Below are positions 13,151 through 19,993 of a stretch of DNA of 21,449 nucleotides, piece by piece. The stretch covers positions 1 through 21,449 of the forward strand of contig JADFXE010000014.1 of assembly GCA_015233705.1 (NCBI GenBank), read 5' to 3'. The position numbers were made by a program, and so were the translations under genes. Under the pieces are notes generated by a model. That model saw nothing but the letters and a program-made list of their open reading frames with translations. It searched no databases and was not told where the DNA came from. The stretch comes from Candidatus Omnitrophota bacterium. GTDB lineage: Bacteria > Omnitrophota > Koll11 > Zapsychrales > Fredricksoniimonadaceae. Within the stretch, counting starts at the first letter, position 1. Each line of letters begins with the position of its first letter.

Positions 13151-13224
13151 CGCCCCGGACAGGATTTGAACCTGTATCGGCTTCTTAGTGAGGGAAGAGC
13201 ATTATCCACTTATGCTGCCGGGGC
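13151..13224 (-). tRNA. tRNA gene, anticodon read as CAC (Val) but with an atypical anticodon arm
   Basis: Minus strand, 74 nt with discriminator G; CCA is not encoded. The acceptor stem is a perfect 7 bp (GCCCCGG with CCGGGGC). The D stem is GCAT/ATGC with a loop containing GG, and the T arm is a perfect ACAGG/CCTGT with the canonical TTCAAAT loop. The anticodon arm is CTTCC-CTCACTA-AGAAG: four pairs plus a C31-A39 mismatch. With U33 in its usual place the anticodon is CAC (valine GUG codons), but position 37 is then U, which is abnormal. A 9-base loop on a 4-bp stem is an alternative reading, and it leaves the anticodon open (CTC for glutamate would need C33). The promoter and terminator indicate a functional gene; the amino-acid assignment is uncertain. 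Confidence 0.8.
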
Positions 13225-13238
13225 GTTAATTTGTTGTA

Positions 13239-13267
13239 AGAATAACATGTTATTGATAAAAAGTCAA
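13239..13267 (-). promoter_or_regulatory. Promoter of the tRNA gene, overlapping a 14-bp palindrome
   Basis: On the minus strand TTGACT (13267-13262), a 17-bp spacer and TATTCT (13244-13239) precede the tRNA 5' end by 14 bases. A perfect palindrome, AATAACATGTTATT (13241-13254), covers most of the -10 box and part of the spacer and lies between the divergent tRNA and proC genes, so a protein binding there could affect both. Confidence 0.55.
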
Positions 13268-13280
13268 CATAGGAGTGGCC

Positions 13281-14063
13281 ATGAAAATCGGATTCATTGG
13301 TTGCGGGAACATGGGTGAGGCGATCCTGGCAGCGATCCACAAAAAGCACGCATGTTTTGTTTGCGAGCCGCGCCTGGACCGCCTGGTCTATCTCAGGAAG
13401 AAATATCGCGCGAATTTTGGCATGCTGAGCGATGTGGCGAGAGTGGCTGAGGTCATTATCCTGGCGGTCAAGCCCCAGGATCTGCCGGATGTTTTTGCCG
13501 AGATTAGAAAGCTGCCGCTGAAGAAGAAGGTGATCGTGTCGATCGCGGCCGGGATCACGACGAAGCTGATCGAACAGAAGCTGGGAGGCGGCGTCCGCGT
13601 GATCCGCGTCATGCCCAACCTGCCGGCCATGGTAGGTGAAGGCGTGAGCGCCCTAAGCCAAGGGAAAAAGGCGACACCTAAGGACCTGGCGCTGGCCAAG
13701 GGTCTGTTTGAGACCGTTGGCACGACCGTGATCGTTCAGGAAAAGATGATGAATGCCGTGACCGCGGTCTCGGGAAGCGGGCCGGCGTATGTCTTTCTTT
13801 TTGTCGAGAGCCTGATGAAGGCCGCGCGCAAGCTGGGTTTTCAGGAGAAAGACGCACGCATCCTGGTCGGCGCAACGCTTCTGGGCAGCATGCACATGCT
13901 GGCCAAAGGCTCGGACAGCGCCGAGACGCTCCGCGCCCGGGTCACGTCCAAAGGCGGCACGACCCAGGCCGCGACCGATGTGTTCATGGAAAAAGATATC
14001 ATGGGGATTTTCGAGCAGGCCCTTAAGGCGGCACGTGATCGGGCCCAGGAATTGTCGAGGTAA
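13281..14063 (+). CDS. proC: Pyrroline-5-carboxylate reductase
   Basis: Catalyses the last step of proline synthesis: NAD(P)H-dependent reduction of 1-pyrroline-5-carboxylate to L-proline, in the cytoplasm. The 260-residue protein opens with a Rossmann fold (MKIGFIGCGNMGEAIL, GxGxxG type), has AVKPQ (about 62-66), VMPNLPAMVGEG (about 111-122) and the C-terminal dimerisation/active-site blocks AVSGSGPAYVF (about 157-167) and VTSKGGTTQAATDVF (about 223-237). ATG 13281 is used, not the in-frame GTG at 13275, because AGGAG (13271-13275) is correctly spaced for the ATG and overlaps the GTG. It heads a short run with two genes of unrelated appearance downstream, the next one starting 3 bp after the stop. 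Confidence 0.96.
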   Translation: MKIGFIGCGNMGEAILAAIHKKHACFVCEPRLDRLVYLRKKYRANFGMLSDVARVAEVIILAVKPQDLPDVFAEIRKLPLKKKVIVSIAAGITTKLIEQKLGGGVRVIRVMPNLPAMVGEGVSALSQGKKATPKDLALAKGLFETVGTTVIVQEKMMNAVTAVSGSGPAYVFLFVESLMKAARKLGFQEKDARILVGATLLGSMHMLAKGSDSAETLRARVTSKGGTTQAATDVFMEKDIMGIFEQALKAARDRAQELSR

Positions 14064-14066
14064 GGA

Positions 14067-14516
14067 ATGAATAAAAATCGCAAGGCAAAAGTCATTCTTT
14101 TAAGTGTTGTTTTGATGTTTTCGCTAGGGAACGCCCAGGGCGCTGAACTGCCTCCGCAAGGGCAGGCGCAGGGGGGCGCCGCAGGACAGTTTTCTCGCTG
14201 TGTAACCAGAGGCGATTTGGTGGTTTCCATTGATGGAATCAGCACCCAGTATCCTAATATTGAGAAACTAGATTGGATTGAGGTGAAAGATCCCGCTTCG
14301 ATAGATCCTAAGTTGGTTGAACTTGGTCACGCTCATATGGAACCGTCTATCGCCGTCAAGCATACCTTGCGCGTATACAGATATGCGACCATTGGGGAGC
14401 ATGTCCTTTTGTGTGCGGACTTTTATCCGCCCATGCCTGATGGTTCTTTTAACTGGGTGGTGAATAAGAATACCAAGACGTATGAGGGGCATTTCTTGGA
14501 CGAGAATTCTAGATAG
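14067..14516 (+). CDS. Small exported protein of unknown function
   Basis: I do not recognise this 149-residue product. It has a signal peptide (MNKNRKAK, then VILLSVVLMFSLG, cut near NAQGA/ELPP), so it is probably periplasmic. The mature part begins with a Gln/Gly/Pro-rich linker and continues as a single small domain with two Cys residues (SRCVTRGD and LLCADF) that could form a disulfide. The reading frame starts 3 bases after proC ends, and the AAGGA of the presumed ribosome-binding site directly touches the ATG, so translation probably depends on ribosomes finishing proC. Its own stop codon sits just before the Shine-Dalgarno of the next gene. Confidence 0.75.
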   Translation: MNKNRKAKVILLSVVLMFSLGNAQGAELPPQGQAQGGAAGQFSRCVTRGDLVVSIDGISTQYPNIEKLDWIEVKDPASIDPKLVELGHAHMEPSIAVKHTLRVYRYATIGEHVLLCADFYPPMPDGSFNWVVNKNTKTYEGHFLDENSR

Positions 14517-14525
14517 GAGGGTGAG

Positions 14526-15215
14526 ATGAAGATCATGTGTCCGGCGTGCAATCAGGAAGTTGCGGCTGAAGACATCAACCTGTCGCAGGAGATTGCCAAG
14601 TGCGCCAACTGCAACAATGTCTTCAGTTTTGCCGACAAGGTCAGCGGCGCGTCGCAAGCCCAGGACCGGCCGCAGATCGAGAAGCCGAAGCAGTACGAGC
14701 TCATCAACGATGCTGATGGTTTTGCGATCGTCCGACGCTGGCTGGGGTGTTCTGTTGTTCCCCTGCTGTTCTTTTGTGTGTTCTGGAACGGGTTTATGGC
14801 GGTCTGGTTCACTGTCGCCTTTACGCATAAGCAATATGCCATGGCCGCGTTCGGAAGCATCCACGCCGCGGTGGGGCTTGGCATGCTTTATGGTGTTTTG
14901 GCCATGTTCCTCAACAAGACTACCATCAGGATCACTTATGATTCGGTGACCGTCCGCCATGCGCCGCTGCCGTGGATGGGGCAGAAGACGATTTCAAGGG
15001 CTGAGGTGAAACAGTTTTATTCTCAGGAAGATATTTCGCAGACCAAGAACGGGACGAGCCGCAGTTACGCTGTCCGTCTTCTGACGAGCAATGAAAAAGT
15101 GGTCGACCTGGTTACCGGCCTTGCCGGCCGGGACGAGGCGCTGTTTATTGAGCAGCAGGTCGAGAAGTTCCTCGGCATCCGGGATGAGAATGTTTCCGGC
15201 GAGCTTTCGCGGTAG
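14526..15215 (+). CDS. Zinc-ribbon membrane protein of unknown function
   Basis: A 229-residue protein of three parts. First, an N-terminal zinc ribbon, CPAC (5-8) and CANC (26-29), like the finger-type domains that open many uncharacterised bacterial membrane proteins. Second, two hydrophobic segments around residues 75-100 (CSVVPLLFFCVFWNGFMAVW) and 105-135 (AAFGSIHAAVGLGMLYGVLA), enough for a membrane hairpin. Third, a soluble C-terminal domain (TTIRITYDSVTVRHAPLP onwards) that looks beta-rich. Start: ATG 14526 with AGGAGG 5 bases upstream, partly overlapping the previous stop codon. It is most likely in one transcript with proC and the exported protein. No function can be named. Confidence 0.8.
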   Translation: MKIMCPACNQEVAAEDINLSQEIAKCANCNNVFSFADKVSGASQAQDRPQIEKPKQYELINDADGFAIVRRWLGCSVVPLLFFCVFWNGFMAVWFTVAFTHKQYAMAAFGSIHAAVGLGMLYGVLAMFLNKTTIRITYDSVTVRHAPLPWMGQKTISRAEVKQFYSQEDISQTKNGTSRSYAVRLLTSNEKVVDLVTGLAGRDEALFIEQQVEKFLGIRDENVSGELSR

Positions 15216-15257
15216 ATTATTAGATGTCTTAACGGTTTAATTATAAGGAGTTGTTTT

Positions 15258-16118
15258 ATGGCTACTGTCGGCGTTATCGGGGGAAGCGGTTTGTATCAGA
15301 TCGAGGGGATCCAGGATGTCAAGGAGGTCGAGGTCAAAACGCCTTTCGGTGACCCGTCGGACAAGTTCATGACGGGCGTCCTGGATGGCACGCCGGTCGT
15401 GTTCCTGCCGCGCCACGGTCGGGGTCACCGCATTTCGCCCACCGAGATCAATTACCGGGCGAATATCTGGGGCATGAAGAAGCTGGGCGTGGATGCGATC
15501 CTGTCGGTCTCGGCCGTCGGAAGTCTCAAGCTCGAGCTCAAGCCCATGGATTTTGTCATTCCTGACCAGTTCATTGACCGGACCGCGCCGCGGCGTCACA
15601 TGACGTTTTTTACCGGCGGCATCGTGGCCCACGTCGGACTCGCAGATCCGATCTCTGATGAACTGGCTGAGGTTCTTTACAAGGCGTGCGTGAAGATCAA
15701 GGCGACCGTCCACAAGAACGGGACGTATCTGAACATGGAAGGCCCGCAGTTCTCGACGAAAGCCGAGAGCGAACTTTACCGTAGCTGGGGCTGCGACATC
15801 ATCGGCATGACCAATCTGCCCGAGGCCAAGCTTGCGCGCGAGGCCGAGATCTCTTATGCGACACTTGCCGCGGTCACGGATTATGACTGCTGGCACCAGT
15901 CGCACGGCTCGGTTACCGTCGAGATGATCATCGAATATTTGACCCGGAACGTGGACAATGCCAAAAAGATCCTCAAGATCGCCATCCCCAAGGTCGGCAA
16001 GATGAAGAAGTTCTCGGCCCAGGGCGCGCTCAAATGCGCGATCATGACCGACCCCAAGCTCATTCCGGATCAGAAGAAGAAGGACCTGGAGATCATTATC
16101 GGTAAATATATAAGTTAA
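15258..16118 (+). CDS. mtnP: S-methyl-5'-thioadenosine phosphorylase (MTAP/PNP family 2)
   Basis: Phosphorolysis of 5'-methylthioadenosine to adenine and methylthioribose-1-phosphate, the entry step of methionine salvage from polyamine synthesis. The 286 residues fit the family. Motifs: GVIGGSGLYQ near the N terminus (phosphate-binding), FLPRHGRGH with H-R-G-H (about 50-58), NYRANIWG (about 66-73), MEGPQFSTKAESELYR (substrate pocket) and MTNLPEAKLAREAEI followed by TDYDCW. The Asp pair in DYDCW is the hallmark of adenine (MTA) specificity, where purine nucleoside phosphorylases for 6-oxopurines carry Asn. AAGGAG (15246-15251) precedes the ATG. No other methionine-salvage gene is in the window. 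Confidence 0.92.
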   Translation: MATVGVIGGSGLYQIEGIQDVKEVEVKTPFGDPSDKFMTGVLDGTPVVFLPRHGRGHRISPTEINYRANIWGMKKLGVDAILSVSAVGSLKLELKPMDFVIPDQFIDRTAPRRHMTFFTGGIVAHVGLADPISDELAEVLYKACVKIKATVHKNGTYLNMEGPQFSTKAESELYRSWGCDIIGMTNLPEAKLAREAEISYATLAAVTDYDCWHQSHGSVTVEMIIEYLTRNVDNAKKILKIAIPKVGKMKKFSAQGALKCAIMTDPKLIPDQKKKDLEIIIGKYIS

Positions 16119-16129
16119 GGCAGGCTGCC

Positions 16130-16157
16130 TTGACAAAACCGCGTTTTCAGATAAAGT
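16130..16157 (+). promoter_or_regulatory. Promoter of ileS, predicting a nearly leaderless mRNA
   Basis: TTGACA (16130-16135), a 16-bp spacer and TAAAGT (16152-16157). A start site about 7 bases downstream falls at 16164-16165, while the ileS ATG is at 16167. No Shine-Dalgarno lies before the ATG (AATCCCCCT). A tight dyad AGGCAG-G-CTGCCT (16118-16130) abuts the -35 box. Confidence 0.55.
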
Positions 16158-16166
16158 AATCCCCCT

Positions 16167-18995
16167 ATGGATTATCAGAAGACTTTAAACCTTCCCAAAA
16201 CCGACTTTTCCATGAAGGCCGGGCTCACGCAGAAAGAGCCGCAGATGCTTGCGGCCTGGGAGCAGTCCGGGCTTTACGCTAAGATCCGCGCCAAGTCCGC
16301 GGGCCGGAAGAATTTCATTCTTCACGACGGGCCGCCGTATGCCAACGGCAATATCCACATCGGCCACGCGCTCAACAAGATCCTCAAGGACATCATTGTC
16401 AAATACAAGACCATGCAGGGATTTGACAGTATTTACATTCCGGGCTGGGACTGCCACGGTCTGCCGATCGAGCATGCGCTTTTGAAAGATCTCAAGACCA
16501 AAAAGACGGATATCAACTGCCTGGACCTGCGTCATAAGGCGCATGATTATGCGATGAAATTCGTTGCCACCCAGCGCGATCAGTTCAAGCGCCTGGGGAT
16601 CATGGGCGAGTGGGACAGGCCGTACCTGACGCTCGCGCCGGCTTATGAGTTCTGGATCCTCAAGATGCTTTCAGAGCTTGCCAAAAAAGATTACATTTAC
16701 CGTGCCCGCAAGCCGGTCAACTGGTGCTTTGACTGCGAGACTGCGCTGGCCGAGGCTGAGGTCGAGTATGAGAACCATACTTCTCCGACGGTATTTGTCC
16801 GTTTCCCGGTCAGGAATCCTGAAGTTATCCCTGCGCTGAAGGGCAAGAAAGTTTCGCTTCTGATCTGGACCACAACGCCCTGGACGCTTCTGGCTAACGT
16901 CGCGGTCGCGGTCAGTCCGATATTTGATTATGTCCTGGCTGATCTGGGCGATGAGATTTTGATCCTGGAAAAAACGCTGTCTGTGGCTGTGTTTGGTAAG
17001 GCGCCGGCCGGTCAGGAGCCCAAGCCGTATAAGATCATCGGGGAAGTGAAGGGCGAGGCACTCACGAAACTTGTTTATACGCATCCTTTTGGCAAGCGCG
17101 AGAATTGCCCTGTTGTGGCCGTCGATTATGTCACCAAAGAGGATGGCACGGGCCTGGTCCACACGGCGCCGGGTCATGGTCAGGATGATTACCAGACAGG
17201 CTTGAAATATAAATTGCCGATCCTCATGCCAGTCAACGACCGCGGCGTCTTTACCGCCGATGGCGCGCCGTTCGAGGGCAAGCATGTGCTTAAGGCCAAT
17301 GACGAGATCATCGAACATCTTCGTGCTCAAGGCCTTTTGTTCCATGCCGAGAAGATCCAGCATTCGTATCCGCACTGCTGGCGCTGCAAGAAGCCGATTA
17401 TCTTCCGCGCGACCTATCAGTGGTTCCTCAAGATCGATCACAATGACCTGCGCCAGAAGATCAAGGGTGCGATCGAAAAGGATGTCCAGTGGTTCCCGGC
17501 GGCCGGTGAGGAGCGCATCAAGGCCATGGTCTCGACGCGGCCTGACTGGTGTTTGTCCCGCCAGCGTTACTGGGGCGTGCCGATCCCGGCGGTGCGGCTC
17601 AAGGGTTCGGAGGACCAGCATCTTTTCCCCGAGGTGGTCGAACATATTGCCAAACTCGTGCGCGAGCAGGGCAGCAATATCTGGTTTGAGAAGGATTTGA
17701 AGGACCTGTGGCCCAAGGATTTTCCTTGTCCGCTCGGCAAGGTCGAGGATCTGGAAAAGGCGAACGATATTCTGGACGTGTGGTTTGATTCCGGCGTGAG
17801 CCACCAAGCCGTTTTTCACGAGATGCTGAAGAAACCGCTGCCGGCCGATCTTTATCTGGAAGGTTCGGATCAGCACCGCGGGTGGTTCCAGTCCTCCATT
17901 ATTCCGTCGGTGGCGATCGACGGACGTCCGCCGTACCGGCAGGTTTTGACGCACGGCTTTGTTGTTGACGGGGAAGGCCGCAAGATGTCCAAGTCGTTGG
18001 GCAACGTCATTGCGCCTAACGATGTGATCACCCAGAGCGGTGCGGATATCCTGCGCCTGTGGGTCGCATCCTCCAGTTATAACGATGATATCCGGCTTTC
18101 CAAGGAGATCATGGACCGGCTGGTCGATGCCTACCGCAAGATCCGCAACACTGCGCGCTATTTGTTGAGCAATCTGGACGGTTTTGATCCTGACACGGGC
18201 CTGGTGCCGGTCAAGGATATGCTGCTCATTGACCGCTGGGCGCTCAGCCGTTTTGCGCTGCTGATCGACAAGGTCACGGCAGCCTTTGAGGTCTATGATT
18301 TCGCCGAGGTTTACAAGGCGGTCTATTCATTTTGCAACGAGGACCTGTCGAGCATTTATCTTGACATCCTAAAAGACAGACTATATACTTGCTCCGCTCA
18401 TGCGCTGAAAAGGCGTTCTGCGCAGACGGTTCTTTACCATATTTCCGACGGGATTTCGCGTATTCTGGCGCCGGTTTTGAGTTTCACGGCAGATGAGATC
18501 TTTGCCTCTATCCCCAAGGCCAAGGCGGTCAAGGAGGCGGGCAGTATCCATCTTCTGGATTGGCCCAGGGCAGGGGAAGGCTGGCTGGATAAAGCGGTCG
18601 AAGAACAGCTCGGGCTTTTGCTGGAGATCCGGCCTTTTGTCCTCAAGGCGCTGGAAGACAAGCGCGCGGCCGGCCTGATCGGAAGTCCCTTGGAGGCCAA
18701 GGTTATTTTTCGTACAGCCTCGGCCCGGGACAGCCAGTATCTGAAAGGACTTCTCGAGCAGTTGCCGTCGTATTTCATCGTTTCGCAGGTGAAGGTGGAG
18801 GATGCTGCTGCGGTTGAGAATGCCATCGGCGGAACATTTGCGCAGACCTCAGTCATTGTGGAGCACGCTGACGGCGTCAAGTGCCCGCGCTGTTGGAATT
18901 ACAAGACTGATATTGGTTTAGATAAGGATCATCCTGAAGTGTGCGGCCGCTGTGCCAGGGCGGTCAAAGGTTTGGATAGTCAAGATAAGGGTTAA
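16167..18995 (+). CDS. ileS: Isoleucyl-tRNA synthetase
   Basis: Class I synthetase charging tRNA-Ile, with post-transfer editing of Val-tRNA. The 942-residue protein has the HIGH motif as HIGH at 64-67 (PYANGNIHIGHALN), the CP1 editing domain in the middle (WTTTPWTL, and HTAPGHGQDDY with the editing Asp), KMSKS at 606-610, the anticodon-binding helical domain, and a C-terminal zinc finger with C906, C909, C926 and C929 (CPRC and CGRC). This is the zinc-finger-bearing bacterial form of normal length. The start has no Shine-Dalgarno and sits within a few bases of the predicted transcription start. The DksA-like gene follows after 27 bp. Confidence 0.97.
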   Translation: MDYQKTLNLPKTDFSMKAGLTQKEPQMLAAWEQSGLYAKIRAKSAGRKNFILHDGPPYANGNIHIGHALNKILKDIIVKYKTMQGFDSIYIPGWDCHGLPIEHALLKDLKTKKTDINCLDLRHKAHDYAMKFVATQRDQFKRLGIMGEWDRPYLTLAPAYEFWILKMLSELAKKDYIYRARKPVNWCFDCETALAEAEVEYENHTSPTVFVRFPVRNPEVIPALKGKKVSLLIWTTTPWTLLANVAVAVSPIFDYVLADLGDEILILEKTLSVAVFGKAPAGQEPKPYKIIGEVKGEALTKLVYTHPFGKRENCPVVAVDYVTKEDGTGLVHTAPGHGQDDYQTGLKYKLPILMPVNDRGVFTADGAPFEGKHVLKANDEIIEHLRAQGLLFHAEKIQHSYPHCWRCKKPIIFRATYQWFLKIDHNDLRQKIKGAIEKDVQWFPAAGEERIKAMVSTRPDWCLSRQRYWGVPIPAVRLKGSEDQHLFPEVVEHIAKLVREQGSNIWFEKDLKDLWPKDFPCPLGKVEDLEKANDILDVWFDSGVSHQAVFHEMLKKPLPADLYLEGSDQHRGWFQSSIIPSVAIDGRPPYRQVLTHGFVVDGEGRKMSKSLGNVIAPNDVITQSGADILRLWVASSSYNDDIRLSKEIMDRLVDAYRKIRNTARYLLSNLDGFDPDTGLVPVKDMLLIDRWALSRFALLIDKVTAAFEVYDFAEVYKAVYSFCNEDLSSIYLDILKDRLYTCSAHALKRRSAQTVLYHISDGISRILAPVLSFTADEIFASIPKAKAVKEAGSIHLLDWPRAGEGWLDKAVEEQLGLLLEIRPFVLKALEDKRAAGLIGSPLEAKVIFRTASARDSQYLKGLLEQLPSYFIVSQVKVEDAAAVENAIGGTFAQTSVIVEHADGVKCPRCWNYKTDIGLDKDHPEVCGRCARAVKGLDSQDKG

Positions 18996-19022
18996 TCTCA
19001 AGTTTCAAAGGAGCTATCGATC

Positions 19023-19409
19023 ATGCCCGACAAGATGGACGCAAAGAAACTGGATTTTTACAAGAAGCTTCTTCTCAGCATGAAGGCCCAGATCGCGGGC
19101 GACATCAAGAGTATGTTCGATGAGAACGAAGGTGACCAGCACGACAAGGGCGATATCTCCGGTCATGCCATGCACATGGCTGACGTGGCGACCGACATGT
19201 ACGATCGCGAGTTTAACCTGTCGTTGGCGTCCAATGACCGTGAACTTTTGGCGCGCATCAATGCGGCTTTGGATCGCATCGAGAAGCGCACTTATGGTAT
19301 TTGCCTCAAGAGCGGCAAGAAGATCTCCGAACAGCGCCTGAAGGCTGTTCCTTACGCCGAGTATTGCCTCGAGGTCCAGGAAGAATTGGACCACAAGTCC
19401 GGAAAGTAA
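19023..19409 (+). CDS. TraR/DksA-family protein with degenerate zinc finger
   Basis: DksA/TraR-type proteins bind the RNA polymerase secondary channel with a coiled coil and act with or without ppGpp. The 128-residue product has an N-terminal helix, an acidic segment rich in D/E (around 32-62, with DVATDMYDRE), a second helix (NDRELLARINAALDRIEKRT, about 71-90) and the family end YGICLKSGKKI...RLKAVPYAEYCLEV. The four-Cys finger is reduced to C94-x2-S97 and C115-x2-V118, so two of four zinc ligands are gone, as in the zinc-independent DksA2-type paralogues. A good AAAGGAG lies upstream of the ATG. The place directly after ileS and before lspA suggests a housekeeping transcript. Whether it regulates transcription like DksA is not shown. 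Confidence 0.88.
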   Translation: MPDKMDAKKLDFYKKLLLSMKAQIAGDIKSMFDENEGDQHDKGDISGHAMHMADVATDMYDREFNLSLASNDRELLARINAALDRIEKRTYGICLKSGKKISEQRLKAVPYAEYCLEVQEELDHKSGK

Positions 19410-19415
19410 ATTCAG

Positions 19416-19474
19416 GGCACAGGACACAAGGCGAGGGTCGCACAGGAAGCCTTGACGGTTTGTGCCTTGTGTCT
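19416..19474. repeat. Iterated 7-bp word inverted repeat (CACAGGACACAAGG type)
   Basis: The left arm has GGCACAG, GACACAA (19416-19429) and the right arm TGTGCCT, TGTGTCT (19461-19474), each pair in 7-bp register. GACACAAGGC (19423-19432) pairs perfectly with GCCTTGTGTC (19464-19473). The right arm ends 4 bases before the lspA start codon. It fills the spacer between the dksA-like gene and lspA. Confidence 0.75.
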
Positions 19475-19477
19475 TTT

Positions 19478-19993
19478 ATGTTAGATAAGCAGCGTTCTCC
19501 TTTAGATATTATTGTTTTCCTCTCCACGGTCTGCGGGGTTATCCTGCTTGATCGGCTGACCAAGATATTTTTCTCCACACTTCTTCATCTTAATGAATCC
19601 TGGCCGATCATTCGGAAGGTCTTTCATTTTACTTTGGTCCATAATACCGGCATTGCCTTCGGGCTTTTTAAGAACAACGGATTTGTTTTCTTCATCGTAC
19701 CGGCGATCGCTATCGCGCTTCTGGCTTACAACATTTATTATTACCACAAGTTCGGGGAGCTGGACCGAATCTATATCATTGCTTTTTCCCTGATCCTGGG
19801 CGGCGCAATCGGTAATCTGGTGGACCGCATCTCGCTTGGTTATGTGGTGGATTTCATCGATTTTCGGATCTGGCCGGTTTTCAACATCGCTGACAGCGCT
19901 ATTACAATCGGCGCCTGTATCATCCTTTTCAAGTGCTTTCCTTTGACAAAAACAAAGGAAGAGAAGAAGATGAGAGTGATTTTAAAAGATTAG
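19478..19993 (+). CDS. lspA: Prolipoprotein signal peptidase (signal peptidase II)
   Basis: Inner-membrane aspartyl protease that removes the signal peptide from lipoproteins after Lgt has modified the lipobox Cys. The 171-residue protein has four hydrophobic segments (about 10-33, 67-88, 96-112 and 134-152). Catalytic aspartates: D116 in GGAIGNLVDRI and D139 in FNIADS; the other family signatures are DRLTK (25-29) and HNTGIAFG (55-62). ATG 19478 is chosen from the family length and the position of the first membrane segment, although the frame is open for more than 170 bases upstream. No Shine-Dalgarno is visible: the bases before the ATG are the right arm of a hairpin repeat, which could limit translation. 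Length and motifs indicate a functional enzyme. Confidence 0.95.
   Translation: MLDKQRSPLDIIVFLSTVCGVILLDRLTKIFFSTLLHLNESWPIIRKVFHFTLVHNTGIAFGLFKNNGFVFFIVPAIAIALLAYNIYYYHKFGELDRIYIIAFSLILGGAIGNLVDRISLGYVVDFIDFRIWPVFNIADSAITIGACIILFKCFPLTKTKEEKKMRVILKD

Noticed and set aside
16119..16166. T-box riboswitch before ileS
   Set aside because: The space from mtnP to ileS is only 48 bases, far too short for a T-box leader, and no T-box sequence is seen.
16671..17954. A 427-codon open frame on the minus strand inside ileS
   Set aside because: It is a shadow of the ileS reading frame; the plus-strand protein carries all synthetase motifs through this stretch.
19301..19477. An N-terminal extension of LspA in the same open frame
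   Set aside because: The extra 59 codons overlap the end of the dksA-like gene and the hairpin repeat, and LspA proteins start at the position of ATG 19478.
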